DNA from: Flavobacteriales bacterium
GTDB taxonomy: Bacteria; Bacteroidota; Bacteroidia; Flavobacteriales_C; GCA-002722245
Direction: 5' to 3'
NCBI GenBank assembly: GCA_023251075.1
Contig: JAHEZM010000024.1
Span: 1 to 51,147 of the forward strand
Length of the DNA: 51,147 nucleotides
The notes under the pieces: generated by a model
Databases searched by the model: none
The model's input: the letters and a program-made list of their open reading frames with translations, nothing else
What the model was told of the DNA's origin: nothing
In this document: in pieces, positions 24,445 through 34,216 of the stretch
How the letters are laid out: each line of letters begins with the position of its first letter
How positions within the stretch are numbered: position 1 is the first letter of the stretch
Translations under genes and position numbers: made by a program

Positions 24445-25167
24445 GTGAACCTCATCATCGACATAGGCAATACAGCAACAAAAATCGCTTTTTTCAAAGA
24501 GAGAGAATTGGTGCAAAGCAAAACGTTAGAAGGCTTTCCTGAGCAAGAAGTGTTGTCAACGATCAATGATGGGCAGTTCAAGAGGGTAATTATTTCCTCT
24601 GTAAAAAATTTCAGCAATGATTTTACAGCAGCATTGCCGATAGATAAAGTGCTTGTTCTTAACAAGAACACAAAACTACCCATCGCCATCAACTACGCAA
24701 CTCCGAGTACTTTGGGCGTCGATAGAATTGCGGCCGCAGTAGGCGCAACAGTACTTTTTCCTAAAGAGAGTGTTGTTTGTTTCGATTTGGGCTCATGCAT
24801 CACCAGCGAGTTGATTAGCGCCGATGGTGTTTACCACGGCGGAAGTATTTCGCCGGGCATGAATATGCGCTTTAAGGCCATGCACACTTTTACCGATAAG
24901 TTGCCGTTAGTTAGCGCAGGCGATAAAAATCTGACTTTTCCTGGCGATAGCACCGACTCCTGCATGAGGGCGGGAGTAGTGCTTGGAATCACTAATGAAA
25001 TTAAGGGTATGATAGCTTCTTACAGCGAAAAACACCCCTCTTTAAAAGTGATTTTTACGGGCGGAGATGCCTCTTATTTTGAAAGCCTCTTAAATATGAA
25101 CATATTTGTACAACCCAATTTGGTTTTGATGGGCTTAAATGAAATTTTAATTTGTCATGAATTTTAA
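24445..25167 (+). CDS. coaX: Type III pantothenate kinase
   Basis: The 240-residue protein phosphorylates pantothenate, the first step of CoA synthesis. The ASKHA-fold motifs are present: DIGNTATK (phosphate 1, residues 5-12), PSTLGVDRIAAAVGA, CFDLGSCITSELI (phosphate 2, with S-C where many members have T-A) and GGSISPGMNMRFKAMH. Family members begin at M-x-L-x-I-D-x-G-N, so GTG at 24445 is the start. A -10-like box TACCTTTA (24433-24440) ends 4 nt before it. The following gene overlaps its end by 11 nt. Confidence 0.95.
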   Translation: MNLIIDIGNTATKIAFFKERELVQSKTLEGFPEQEVLSTINDGQFKRVIISSVKNFSNDFTAALPIDKVLVLNKNTKLPIAINYATPSTLGVDRIAAAVGATVLFPKESVVCFDLGSCITSELISADGVYHGGSISPGMNMRFKAMHTFTDKLPLVSAGDKNLTFPGDSTDSCMRAGVVLGITNEIKGMIASYSEKHPSLKVIFTGGDASYFESLLNMNIFVQPNLVLMGLNEILICHEF

Positions 25168-26476
25168 AAAAATATTTTCTCTATTTATCGCTCTCACTCC
25201 CGCACTTACTCTCTTCTCTCAGGGAGGTTCGAATTCAGTTTACTCCCAATATGGTTTAGGAATGTTGTATCCCCATCAATTTGGAAGAAGTTTTGCGATG
25301 GGAAATACGGGTATTGCAATAAGTGACCCTCTGCATTTGAATTTGGCTAATCCTGCTTCATTGAGTGATTTGAAGTTTGTTACTGTAGATTTTAATGCGG
25401 TGAGCAATACTATCTTTTCAAAAGATGCAAGTGGCGCTAATGGTATGGTTAATGACGGTTCTTTGGGATCGGTAGCCATTGGTGTTCCTTTATTGAAAAA
25501 CTGGGGCGCAATGTTGGGGATGACTCCCTATTCCTCTATGGGATATCAATATCGAATTCAAGGTAGCGACAACTTTGGAAATGATTATACCGATCAGTAT
25601 AAGGGCTCCGGCGGATTAAATAATTTGTTTTTTGCAACGGGATATCGCTACAAAAATTTATCTATTGGAGCAAAATCCAATTACATTTTTGGAGTGGTTA
25701 GTCATGAAAAATTACGTGCTTTTAGTTCTAAAAATAACTTCAATGTTTTTGAAGAAAAGCAATATGGCATTTATGATTTTGCTTTTGATTTTAGTGCACA
25801 ATACAAACTTAACTTAAATGATAATTTACAATTTGTTGTGGGAGCCATTTATGGCTTACAACAAAATTTAAAAACGAAATACTCAGTACTTTCAAAAATA
25901 ACCAGCGTTACGGAATTGAATGATAATCTTAAAGAAACGGTGGTTCCTAATGCTTATGCATGGCAAGTTGAAAATACTATTGACAATCCTACACTCACTA
26001 CTTTAACGTTGCCTGTGTATTATGGGGGTGGTTTATCGGCAAAATATAAAGATAGATTAGTGATTACAGCCGATTATAAACAACAGAACTGGCGTGCTTT
26101 TCAATTAACCAATTCAAGCAATTATGCTTTAAGCAGAATGATTGCTTTGGGTGCAGAATATATTCCGAATAAAAATTCTGTAGGGATGGAAAATTATCAT
26201 AAACGAATTGCTTATCGCGTTGGATTGAATTACAATCAAACGCCTATTTACATTAATAGCAACAACATTAGCGAGTATAGTGCAAGTATTGGTGCTTCTT
26301 TCCCCCTGAAAAAATACAAATTCGAAAGAGAATTATTTGGCACTTATCTGAATGTAGCGGTACAAGCCGGAAGAAGAGGAACTACACAAAATGGTTTGGT
26401 ACAAGAAGATTTTATCAAGTTAAATGTTGGATTTACTTTCAACGATAAATGGTTTATCAAACGTAAATTTGATTAA
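25157..26476 (+). CDS. Outer membrane beta-barrel protein (FadL/PorV-like)
   Basis: The 439-residue protein has a signal peptide (IFSLFIALTPALTLFSQ) and then YSQYGLGMLYPHQFGRSFAMGNTGIAISDPLHLNLANPASL, an N-terminal block typical of FadL-like Bacteroidota outer membrane proteins. The remainder shows many alternating aromatic strands. It is often placed between coaX and lptC in Bacteroidota, as here. Its cargo or function is unknown. Its start overlaps coaX by 11 nt and its stop is followed by lptC after 1 nt. Confidence 0.8.
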   Translation: MNFKKIFSLFIALTPALTLFSQGGSNSVYSQYGLGMLYPHQFGRSFAMGNTGIAISDPLHLNLANPASLSDLKFVTVDFNAVSNTIFSKDASGANGMVNDGSLGSVAIGVPLLKNWGAMLGMTPYSSMGYQYRIQGSDNFGNDYTDQYKGSGGLNNLFFATGYRYKNLSIGAKSNYIFGVVSHEKLRAFSSKNNFNVFEEKQYGIYDFAFDFSAQYKLNLNDNLQFVVGAIYGLQQNLKTKYSVLSKITSVTELNDNLKETVVPNAYAWQVENTIDNPTLTTLTLPVYYGGGLSAKYKDRLVITADYKQQNWRAFQLTNSSNYALSRMIALGAEYIPNKNSVGMENYHKRIAYRVGLNYNQTPIYINSNNISEYSASIGASFPLKKYKFERELFGTYLNVAVQAGRRGTTQNGLVQEDFIKLNVGFTFNDKWFIKRKFD

Positions 26477-26477
26477 C

Positions 26478-27017
26478 ATGAAATTTGCTCCAATTTCTGT
26501 TTTTTCATTTTCCATTTTTCTGCTTTTTTCTTCGTGTGAAAACGATATTAAAAAAGTAGAAGAAGAAACTAAAGAATTCAAATTTCCCTCTGCCACTTAC
26601 AAAGATTACGATGCTTTATATAGCGATTCCAATCTGGTGAGAATACGAATCACCGGAAAAATAATGGAACAATATTCTGAAGGTATTGCGCACGATGAAT
26701 TTAAGGAAGGTGTTCATATTTGGTTTTATGATAAGGAAGGTAAGGTGGAATCGGAACTTACCGCAAATACTGCCACTCGCGAGCGCTTGAACAATAAAAT
26801 GTATGCCAATGGAAATGTAATTGTGTTCAATAAAAAAGGAGACAAATTAAATACCGAACATTTAATTTGGGATGGTAATACACATAAAGTTCACACTGAA
26901 GATTTCGTGAAAATTACTACCAAAGAAAAAATAATCATGGGTAAAGGTTTAGAATCTGACGAAACTTTTACCAACTACAAAGTGAGAAATATCAGAGGTA
27001 CGGTGATGCTACATTAG
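26478..27017 (+). CDS. lptC: LPS export ABC transporter periplasmic protein LptC
   Basis: The 179-residue protein has a lipoprotein signal with the lipobox LFSSC and the OstA/LptC-type beta strands: VRIRITGKIMEQYSEG, IWFYDKEGKVESELTANTATRE, NKMYANGNVIVFNKKGDKLNTEHLIWD and IMGKGLESDETFTNYKV. In LPS transport it sits on the LptB2FG complex and passes LPS to LptA. The frame is open from 26424, but ATG 26478 gives the signal peptide at the N-terminus and lies one base after the stop of the previous gene. Confidence 0.92.
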   Translation: MKFAPISVFSFSIFLLFSSCENDIKKVEEETKEFKFPSATYKDYDALYSDSNLVRIRITGKIMEQYSEGIAHDEFKEGVHIWFYDKEGKVESELTANTATRERLNNKMYANGNVIVFNKKGDKLNTEHLIWDGNTHKVHTEDFVKITTKEKIIMGKGLESDETFTNYKVRNIRGTVMLH

Positions 27018-27023
27018 AATAAC

Positions 27024-28055
27024 TTACTTTGAAAACCTTACTTCAAACAATTCTTTAGGGATTCCAAAATAATCTAAATAGCCAGTTACAATAATTGAAT
27101 TGATTTTCGATGTGATAGTGAAATCATTTTCATTGAAAATGAAACTCTGGTTGATGATCAATGAACCTAATGACTCTCTTGACACGGTTTGTTGTACTAC
27201 CTTCGGAATGATTTCTCCATTTTCATCACTTACAAAAAGTGTATCACTAGAAGTTAATCGCTCATTGAGTTCTAATGCATCTAGTTTTTTTCCTGTTTGA
27301 GGATGATACACTTCTATGTTTTGGTTTTTAGCTTCTGTGAACAGAATATCGGCCAATTCCATATTGAATAGCTTTTTAATATTAGAAACATCTCTGTTCA
27401 TTAAACTAGCATGTTTTTCTTTGTAGGTAAGAGGCATTTGAAACCTGATTTGTTGTGCCCATGAAATAGAAGTATCGGCAATGATTCTCGCTCCATTTGA
27501 ATAGGATACCGGTTGGTGGAGTTTGTTCCAGTACATGGGCATAAGTCCCTTATATTCATTAAGTTCACTGTAAACAGCAAAAACAGGAGCATAACCATTC
27601 ACCACAACATTTAGTTGATTGGTGTTTTTATGGTAATACCATTCTTCAGTAAAACGAAGAAGTGAAGAAGTAGAGTAATCTTTTATGTTTTTTATTGCTT
27701 TAGCTTTTTCTTTACCTTTTTTGTCAATGGTAAAGACGGTATCGATACTAAATTGACTATTGTCGATGTCTGTTTCATCTAATGGAATTTCGAATTCATC
27801 AGAAATGCAGCTGTATGCAATTGTTTTTTTTGTTTTTACTCTTTCATTATTTTTTACAATAAAATCAAGAATTTTCTTTTCATCTGTTGCGTTTGGTTTT
27901 TCGATGATAGTATCATACTCACTGTAAAAATTAGAACATTCATAATCAATGCATCGTCCTAATATTGCAGTGTATTTATATTTAACCTCAAATGAGTTTT
28001 GCGCTGTAGCATTCAATGAAAAAAGTAAAATAAAAATGGCCAGAATTTTTCGCAT
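27024..28055 (-). CDS. Secreted protein of unknown function, weakly GldN-like
   Basis: The 343-residue protein has a signal peptide (ILAIFILLFSLNATAQ) and no further membrane segment. The region from about 195 to 255 (DTSISWAQQIRFQMPL, LFNMELADILFTEAKNQNIEVYHP) recalls GldN-type periplasmic gliding proteins, which place short LxxLIxxAVKxGxIxAY units in similar settings, but the likeness is weak. It is convergent with lptC, with 6 nt between the stops, and lies downstream of mfd on the same strand (21 nt). Without a search no function can be given. Confidence 0.6.
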   Translation of the reverse strand: MRKILAIFILLFSLNATAQNSFEVKYKYTAILGRCIDYECSNFYSEYDTIIEKPNATDEKKILDFIVKNNERVKTKKTIAYSCISDEFEIPLDETDIDNSQFSIDTVFTIDKKGKEKAKAIKNIKDYSTSSLLRFTEEWYYHKNTNQLNVVVNGYAPVFAVYSELNEYKGLMPMYWNKLHQPVSYSNGARIIADTSISWAQQIRFQMPLTYKEKHASLMNRDVSNIKKLFNMELADILFTEAKNQNIEVYHPQTGKKLDALELNERLTSSDTLFVSDENGEIIPKVVQQTVSRESLGSLIINQSFIFNENDFTITSKINSIIVTGYLDYFGIPKELFEVRFSK

Positions 28056-28076
28056 AGTTTTTTGTTTGATATAAAG

Positions 28077-31000
28077 TTAAGTTAATCTTACCAATTCCTT
28101 CATCGCTTCATCAATTCCTTTTACATACTCAAATCCAATACTTAATTTTTCTTTCACTTGTTTGAGTGTGCAGCGTTGTGGATTATCTTGAATGTATTTT
28201 AAAATTTGTCCGAATTTGTCCGATTTAAAAAATCTATTTTCCTGGTTGCTGATAAAATTGCAACGCATTTTTCCGCCTTTGATGGTGATTTTTTCGAAGC
28301 CTAATTTTTCTCCCAACCATCGTAAACGCATAGCGTTTAAAAGTTCTATACTTGCTTTAGGTAGTGCACCAAATCTATCAATCAAATGTTTCTCGAAGTT
28401 CAATAATTCCTCTTCTGTTTTTACTTCGTTGAGATCTTTGTAGAGAGCTAATCTTTCTGAAACAGTGTTTACATAATTTGTTGGAATAAGAATTTCCACG
28501 TCGGTATCAATAATACAATCATCACCAAACATACGTTCTTTAGGTTCTTCATCGGCGTACAAATCTTTAAATTCTGTTTCGCGCAATTCGTGTAAAGCTT
28601 CATCTAAAATTCGTTGGTACATATCGTAGCCTACATCGGTGATGAATCCCGATTGTTCGGCACCGAGTAAATCTCCTGCGCCACGTATATCTAAATCGCG
28701 CATAGCAATATTGAATCCACTGCCCAGATCAGAAAATTCTTCAATGGCGCGCAATCGTTTTCTCGATTCATCACTCAGCGTTGAAAGAGGGGGAGTAATT
28801 AAATAACAAAATGCTTTTTTGTTTGATCGCCCAACTCTACCGCGCATTTGATGTAAATCGCTCAATCCAAAATTTTGTGCATTGTTGATGATAATGGTGT
28901 TGGCATTTGGAATATCTAAGCCCGATTCAATGATGGTGGTGGCTACTAAAATATCGAACTGACCTTCGATGAAATCCAACATCACTTCTTCTAATTTTTT
29001 TCCATCCATTTGTCCGTGACCAATAGCAACACGTGCACTGGGCAATAAACGCTGCAATCTTCCTGCAACTTCCATGATGTTGCCCACTTTGTTATGCACG
29101 AAATAAACTTGTCCGCCTCGTTCTAATTCATAACGAATAGCATCACGAATCGCTTCTTCGCTAAATCCAATCACGCTTGTTTCTACAGGATATCTGTTGG
29201 GTGGCGGAGTATTGATGACACTTAAGTCGCGGGCGCCCATGAGCGAGAATTGTAGTGTTCTCGGAATAGGAGTAGCGGTAAGTGTAAGTGTATCTACATT
29301 GGCCTTAATTGTTTTCAATTTATCTTTAATGGCTACACCAAATTTTTGTTCTTCATCGATAATCAGTAATCCTAAATCTTTGAATTGAACATCTTTTCCA
29401 ACGATGCGATGTGTGCCAATAATAATATCCACTTTCCCCTCTTTTAGTGCTGCAACTGTTTCGCTTTGTGCTTTGGTAGAACGAAAGCGATTGATGTAAT
29501 CCACCTTCACCGGAAAATCTTTCATGCGTTCGCTAAACGATCGGTAATGCTGTAATGCCAAAATAGTAGTAGGCACTAAAACAGCTACTTGTTTTCCATC
29601 GCATACTGCTTTAAATGCAGCCCGCATGGCAATTTCTGTTTTACCAAAACCAACATCACCACACACCAGGCGATCCATTGGAAAATCTTTTTCCATATCG
29701 GCTTTTACTGAAGCGGTAGATGTTTCCTGGTCGGGAGTATCTTCATAAATAAAAGAGGCTTCCAGTTCTTGCTGCAAATAACTGTCGTGAGCAAATGCAA
29801 ATCCTTTTTGTGCTTTTCTTTTCGCGTAGAGTTTAATTAAATCGTAGGCAATTTCTTTAACCTTACGTTTGGTATTTTCTTTTTTAGTTTTCCAGGTAGA
29901 AGTTCCCAATTTGTTTACGGAAGGCTCTTTTCCTTCTTTACCAGAGTAACGGGAAATTTTGTGTAGCGACTGAATATTTACATACAATAAGTCGCTGTCT
30001 TTGTATAAAATTCTTACTGCTTCGTGTTTTTTTCCATCGTTCTCAATAGTTTCCAAGCCATCAAAAACACCAATACCATAATCGCTGTGTACTACATAAT
30101 CACCTTTATTCAAGCCAGTGAGCTCTTTCATGGTGATGGCTTGCTTACTTTTTTTGTAGCGTTCTTTTAATTTGAAACGATGGTAGCGATTGAAAATTTG
30201 GTGATCGGTATAACAAACTACTTTCGCATCGTGATCAATAAATCCGCTGTGCAGGGCTAAGGTTAAAAGCTCATATTTTAAAGGACTCGGCTGCGGATGA
30301 TGATCCACAATTTCTTTGAGTCGCGCTAATTCTTTTAAGTTATCCGAAACTAAAAATATATCATAATTCTTTTCCTGATACTCATGTAAATGCTGTAGCA
30401 ATAAATCGAAATTCTTGTTGAAATTAGGTTGAGGTGATGAATTTACTTTTATTCCTTCGGCCGCATTTTCAAAATAAATTTGAGGATGATTTTTCAATTC
30501 GGCAATCACATCAAATTCAGTGATGAATATCTCTTCCGGTTTAGCTTTTTTAAGTGTTGATTCTCCTGATTTTTCAAATAGTTTTTCTGTTTTTTTAAAA
30601 ACCTTATCAATTTGTTCAATAAAAAGTGAAGGGTTGGAAACCCATAAAACACAGTTGTTTCCAAGAAATGACAAAAGAGATTCTCGTTGAGTAATTCCTT
30701 CCTGACGAATCATATCGGGAACCACGGTGATGCTTTCTAGCGGATCAACAGAAAGCTGAGTGGAAGGATCGAAAGAACGAATGGTCTCTATTTCATCGCC
30801 AAAAAATTCAACGCGATAAGGGTAATCGTTCGAGTAAGAAAAAATATCTATGATTCCTCCACGAACGGCAAATTGTCCGGGTTCCACAACAAAATCGGTT
30901 CTTTCAAAATGATATTCAAAAAGCATATCGATCACAAATTGTACCGATAAACTTTCTCCTTTTCTGATTTGCAAAGAGTGCTGATGAAACACTTTTTCAT

Positions 31001-31400
31001 TCACTACTTTCTCCGCAATGGCTTCGGGGTAGGAAACAATAAATTTATTTTTGTTATTGCTCAATGCCGTGAGAATTTCTGTTCTGGTGAGCACATTGGC
31101 ATTTTGAATTTCTTCGGGTTCGTAAGGATTTCTGAAGGATGCTGGAAAAAACAACACCTCCTCTTTCGCAATAAATTGTTGTAAATCGTTGTAAAAATAA
31201 GCCGCCTCTTCGTTGTCGTTCAGCAAAAAAATATGTGGTGCATGTAATTTGTTCCAAACTCCCGCAGCGAGCAATGCAGGCAATGAACCTTTGGCTCCAG
31301 AAAGGTTTTTTGGAGTATTGGTTTTTTGACTCAGATGTTTGCCCAATTCAGATATAGCGCTATTGATGCGGTATTTCTCTAACAGCAACTGTGCTTGCAT
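28077..31400 (-). CDS. mfd: Transcription-repair coupling factor
   Basis: The 1107-residue protein removes stalled RNA polymerase at DNA damage and recruits UvrABC. In order: an UvrB-like N-terminal region (LFFPASFRNPYEPEE, GIIDIFSYSNDYPYRVEFFGDEIE), the CarD-like RNA polymerase interaction domain (about 430; GDYVVHSDYGIGVFDGLE), the helicase/translocase with Walker A GDVGFGKT (about 580) and DEEQ (about 683), the TRG motif, and GRVGRSNKKAFCYL. It is close to the usual 1100-1150 length. Its -10-like box TATCTTTA (31412-31405) ends 4 nt before the ATG, and a terminator separates it from the lipoprotein gene. Confidence 0.96.
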   Translation of the reverse strand: MQAQLLLEKYRINSAISELGKHLSQKTNTPKNLSGAKGSLPALLAAGVWNKLHAPHIFLLNDNEEAAYFYNDLQQFIAKEEVLFFPASFRNPYEPEEIQNANVLTRTEILTALSNNKNKFIVSYPEAIAEKVVNEKVFHQHSLQIRKGESLSVQFVIDMLFEYHFERTDFVVEPGQFAVRGGIIDIFSYSNDYPYRVEFFGDEIETIRSFDPSTQLSVDPLESITVVPDMIRQEGITQRESLLSFLGNNCVLWVSNPSLFIEQIDKVFKKTEKLFEKSGESTLKKAKPEEIFITEFDVIAELKNHPQIYFENAAEGIKVNSSPQPNFNKNFDLLLQHLHEYQEKNYDIFLVSDNLKELARLKEIVDHHPQPSPLKYELLTLALHSGFIDHDAKVVCYTDHQIFNRYHRFKLKERYKKSKQAITMKELTGLNKGDYVVHSDYGIGVFDGLETIENDGKKHEAVRILYKDSDLLYVNIQSLHKISRYSGKEGKEPSVNKLGTSTWKTKKENTKRKVKEIAYDLIKLYAKRKAQKGFAFAHDSYLQQELEASFIYEDTPDQETSTASVKADMEKDFPMDRLVCGDVGFGKTEIAMRAAFKAVCDGKQVAVLVPTTILALQHYRSFSERMKDFPVKVDYINRFRSTKAQSETVAALKEGKVDIIIGTHRIVGKDVQFKDLGLLIIDEEQKFGVAIKDKLKTIKANVDTLTLTATPIPRTLQFSLMGARDLSVINTPPPNRYPVETSVIGFSEEAIRDAIRYELERGGQVYFVHNKVGNIMEVAGRLQRLLPSARVAIGHGQMDGKKLEEVMLDFIEGQFDILVATTIIESGLDIPNANTIIINNAQNFGLSDLHQMRGRVGRSNKKAFCYLITPPLSTLSDESRKRLRAIEEFSDLGSGFNIAMRDLDIRGAGDLLGAEQSGFITDVGYDMYQRILDEALHELRETEFKDLYADEEPKERMFGDDCIIDTDVEILIPTNYVNTVSERLALYKDLNEVKTEEELLNFEKHLIDRFGALPKASIELLNAMRLRWLGEKLGFEKITIKGGKMRCNFISNQENRFFKSDKFGQILKYIQDNPQRCTLKQVKEKLSIGFEYVKGIDEAMKELVRLT

Positions 31401-31404
31401 TGGC

Positions 31405-31412
31405 TAAAGATA
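31405..31412 (-). promoter_or_regulatory. Promoter -10-like box (TATCTTTA) before mfd, leaderless spacing
   Basis: TATCTTTA on the minus strand is followed by GCCA and the mfd ATG. It lies directly after the terminator at 31421-31447, which requires a new promoter for mfd. Confidence 0.45.
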
Positions 31413-31420
31413 GAAAGAAA

Positions 31421-31447
31421 AAGCCCTTTGAAAAATTTCAAAGGGCT
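31421..31447 (-). terminator. Intrinsic terminator after the lipoprotein gene
   Basis: On the minus strand AGCCCTTTGAAA (31447-31436) pairs with TTTCAAAGGGCT (31433-31422), followed by TTTTTCTTTC. It ends the TonB receptor and lipoprotein transcript before mfd. Confidence 0.85.
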
Positions 31448-31467
31448 CTACTTAAGAAATGTTTTAC

Positions 31468-31890
31468 TTAAGGTGTAACAGTTACTTTTATTTTTTTGGT
31501 GGTAATATTTCCATCGCGATCGGTAATGCTAAACGACCATTCTTCAGTACCCGCAGTGTTGCGCAGCACAAAAGTATATTCTTTAGTATAATCTTTCTTC
31601 TCAGAAGAACTGCTAATGGTATAGGTGTCTTTTGTAGTGGTGGTGGTTGCACCATCGTAGGCGTACGACGCATTAAATGTTTTTAATTCATCTTCTGTTT
31701 TTTTTGCATGGGCTTTAACCTTCAAAGTGGTTCCCACCATAAACGTAGTGTCGGTGCTTACAAAACCTGTTCCTGTTTCCAATGTTAAATCGGGTGGAGT
31801 TCTTTTGTCTTTTTCACAAGAGAAAATAGATACTGATAAAAGAGTGATAAAACTTAACACTGCAATTTTTTTAGTTGTTTTCATTTTCAT
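31468..31890 (-). CDS. Lipoprotein of unknown function
   Basis: The 140-residue protein has a lipoprotein signal with lipobox SIFSC (C25) and a single threonine-rich beta domain (about 30-140) of Ig-like appearance, for example KEYTFVLRNTAGTEEWSFSITDRDGN. It lies 13 nt after the TonB receptor gene on the same strand and is followed by a terminator, so it is the last gene of the receptor operon. A role in binding the receptor's substrate is only a guess. Confidence 0.75.
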   Translation of the reverse strand: MKMKTTKKIAVLSFITLLSVSIFSCEKDKRTPPDLTLETGTGFVSTDTTFMVGTTLKVKAHAKKTEDELKTFNASYAYDGATTTTTKDTYTISSSSEKKDYTKEYTFVLRNTAGTEEWSFSITDRDGNITTKKIKVTVTP

Positions 31891-31903
31891 AATTTTTAAT
31901 TGT

Positions 31904-34132
31904 TTAAAAAGGTAAATTCATGTTCAATTGGATATTTCTACCCATGTTGTAAAATCCGTAATATTTTAAGCGCGATAGGTGATCTACATATTTTTCATCG
32001 CAGATATTGCTCACTACCAAATTGAAATTGATAAGTTTGTTTTTTAGCTGTAAGTGGGAGCCAATCGCTAAATTGAAAAGAGAATAGGAGGGAGTGGTGC
32101 TTTCAAATTCAGCGGCATTGCTTTGAGCAAACACTAAGTTGTTGGAGATTTTCACAAAAGTATTTTTCCATTTTTTTCCATCCTTCAAAATAAATTTCAA
32201 TGAACTATTTAAACGATTGGCAGGAATAAAAGGAAGAAAAGAACCATCTTCTTTGCGTGCTTCTATGTAGGCGTAATTCACATTGAAATCAAGCCATTTG
32301 GCATTTTTTGGGTGAATATCTATACTGGCTTCCCCACCTTTTAAAACAGCATTGCTTTGCACATAGTTGTAAATATTAAATCCATAATATTCTTTACCTG
32401 TAGGTGCTAAATAAATGTAGTTGTAAAAGCGATTGTAAAAAGTTGAAATAGAAAATTCAATACTTTTTTCATTATCCCAAATCAAAGAACATTCTGAATT
32501 GATATTTTGTTCTACTTTCAAATTCGGATTTCCAATTTCCCAGCGGGAGGTTCCTTCGTGCAACCCGTTACTACTTAATTCAGCCAGATTTCCCGGACGA
32601 TAACCCGACCCTGCATTGCTTTTAAAAGTGAGTTCTTCACTTAAGAAATATGAAAAGCCTGCACATCCGTTGAATGCCGTAAATTCTTTGCCGAAAGCTT
32701 CTACATCTTCTCCCGGAGCATTTAAATTTTCAGTAGTGAGGGTTTTGATTTGTTTTAAATCTAAACGCAAACCACTTTCCCATATCCATCGTTTTTGTTT
32801 TTGTTTGAGGTAAGTGAAAATAGCTTCTTCTCCTAAAAATGCATCGGGAATAATTATTCTTGCGCCAAAATTATTGTTGCTTTGAAACATTAACGATACA
32901 CCATTAGTCCATTCTAATTGATGCGCCAAAGGCGTTGTTATTTGCGCTAAAACAGATGCGGTATTCAGCAACATATTTAAGCTGATTTTATTTCCACCTT
33001 CTTGTTCCTGACGGTTATTGGTAATTAATCCACCATTGATTTTTATTTTGTGATTTTTCAAAAACAAGGTGTTCTCCGAAGTGTACATTCCAAAGAGTAC
33101 TCGGTGGTGCGGGCCATCATAGGTTCTACTAATTCTGGAATCCAATTCTTTGTAGCTGATGCTATCGAATACAAAACCAAACTGACTAAATGAAGCATAA
33201 AAATTATTGGTGCTGCTCCAGTTGTTTTTTTGAAAACCACTGCTGTATTTTAAATTGTAGTTGGCGAAACGTGAATTCAGTACTCTGTAGTTTTGTGCAC
33301 TGCTGTAATCACCATTATTTTCAATGCCTATTCTTAATCTTTTCCAGTGGTTATTTATACTTTTTTTGTAACCATAATCGGCACCTATTCCATAAGTGTT
33401 GCTCAGTAATTTTATATTTAATTCCTGTTCGCTTTTATTTTGTGCTGCTGGTTTTTCTTCAATCACATTAATTACACCACCTAATGCTTCGCTTCCATAC
33501 ATCAATGTTGCCGGACCTTTTATTACTTCAACCCTGCTGATGCCCATATCACTTAATCCTAATCCGTGTTCATCTTGCCACTGTTGATTATCGAATTTAA
33601 TCCCCATCGTATTTACCTGAATTCTGTTGCCGTACAACCCTCTTATTACTGGTTTAGAGATCCCTGCACCGGTGCTAATCTGACTCACACCAGGAAGTTT
33701 GGCAACACCATCGCTAATACTTAAAGAACCATTTTCTGTCATTTCTTTTTTCGAAATAGCATCGATAGAAAAGGAAGTATTTTTAGGAGATTGAATTTGT
33801 GTTCCTATGATTTTTACCTCTTTCAATTCTTCTATTGCCACCTTCATTTTAATCCTAAAAAATGAAGTGCTGTCTTGCGTATTTAATTCGAAAAAAAATG
33901 TTTCGTATCCTATTCTGGAAAATTGCATTACAAATTTTCCTTGTGGTAAATTGGAAAACGAAAATTTTCCTTGTTCATCTGTATTTTCCAGAATTTTTAA
34001 TTCATGAATGTAAATCTCCACAAAGGCTACGGGCTCTTGTGTTTCTTCATCTTTTATTTGTCCGCTTATGTTCTGCGCACAAATGATGGAAGTCCATACA
34101 ACTTGAAATACGATAATGAAAAAATATTTCAT
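31904..34132 (-). CDS. TonB-dependent receptor with carboxypeptidase-like N-terminal domain
   Basis: The 742-residue protein has a signal peptide (YFFIIVFQVVWTSIICAQ), a carboxypeptidase-regulatory-like domain (GQIKDEETQEPVAFVEIYI to FFRIKM), then the plug domain (SISDGVAKLPGVSQ, GNRIQVNTMGIKFDNQQWQDEHGLG, VIKGPATLMYGSEALGGVINV) and a long beta-barrel ending in MNLPF. It imports an unknown substrate across the outer membrane with TonB energy. The frame also opens at ATG 34168, but the signal peptide begins at ATG 34132. It is preceded by a small membrane-anchored partner and followed by a lipoprotein. Confidence 0.92.
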   Translation of the reverse strand: MKYFFIIVFQVVWTSIICAQNISGQIKDEETQEPVAFVEIYIHELKILENTDEQGKFSFSNLPQGKFVMQFSRIGYETFFFELNTQDSTSFFRIKMKVAIEELKEVKIIGTQIQSPKNTSFSIDAISKKEMTENGSLSISDGVAKLPGVSQISTGAGISKPVIRGLYGNRIQVNTMGIKFDNQQWQDEHGLGLSDMGISRVEVIKGPATLMYGSEALGGVINVIEEKPAAQNKSEQELNIKLLSNTYGIGADYGYKKSINNHWKRLRIGIENNGDYSSAQNYRVLNSRFANYNLKYSSGFQKNNWSSTNNFYASFSQFGFVFDSISYKELDSRISRTYDGPHHRVLFGMYTSENTLFLKNHKIKINGGLITNNRQEQEGGNKISLNMLLNTASVLAQITTPLAHQLEWTNGVSLMFQSNNNFGARIIIPDAFLGEEAIFTYLKQKQKRWIWESGLRLDLKQIKTLTTENLNAPGEDVEAFGKEFTAFNGCAGFSYFLSEELTFKSNAGSGYRPGNLAELSSNGLHEGTSRWEIGNPNLKVEQNINSECSLIWDNEKSIEFSISTFYNRFYNYIYLAPTGKEYYGFNIYNYVQSNAVLKGGEASIDIHPKNAKWLDFNVNYAYIEARKEDGSFLPFIPANRLNSSLKFILKDGKKWKNTFVKISNNLVFAQSNAAEFESTTPSYSLFNLAIGSHLQLKNKLINFNLVVSNICDEKYVDHLSRLKYYGFYNMGRNIQLNMNLPF

Positions 34133-34216
34133 TTTTAATGAATGCTTTTGACAATGGCATAATACCATTGTAAATAATATCTACTTTGAAAAAATGTAAG
34201 GGGGGAGTTTGAGATA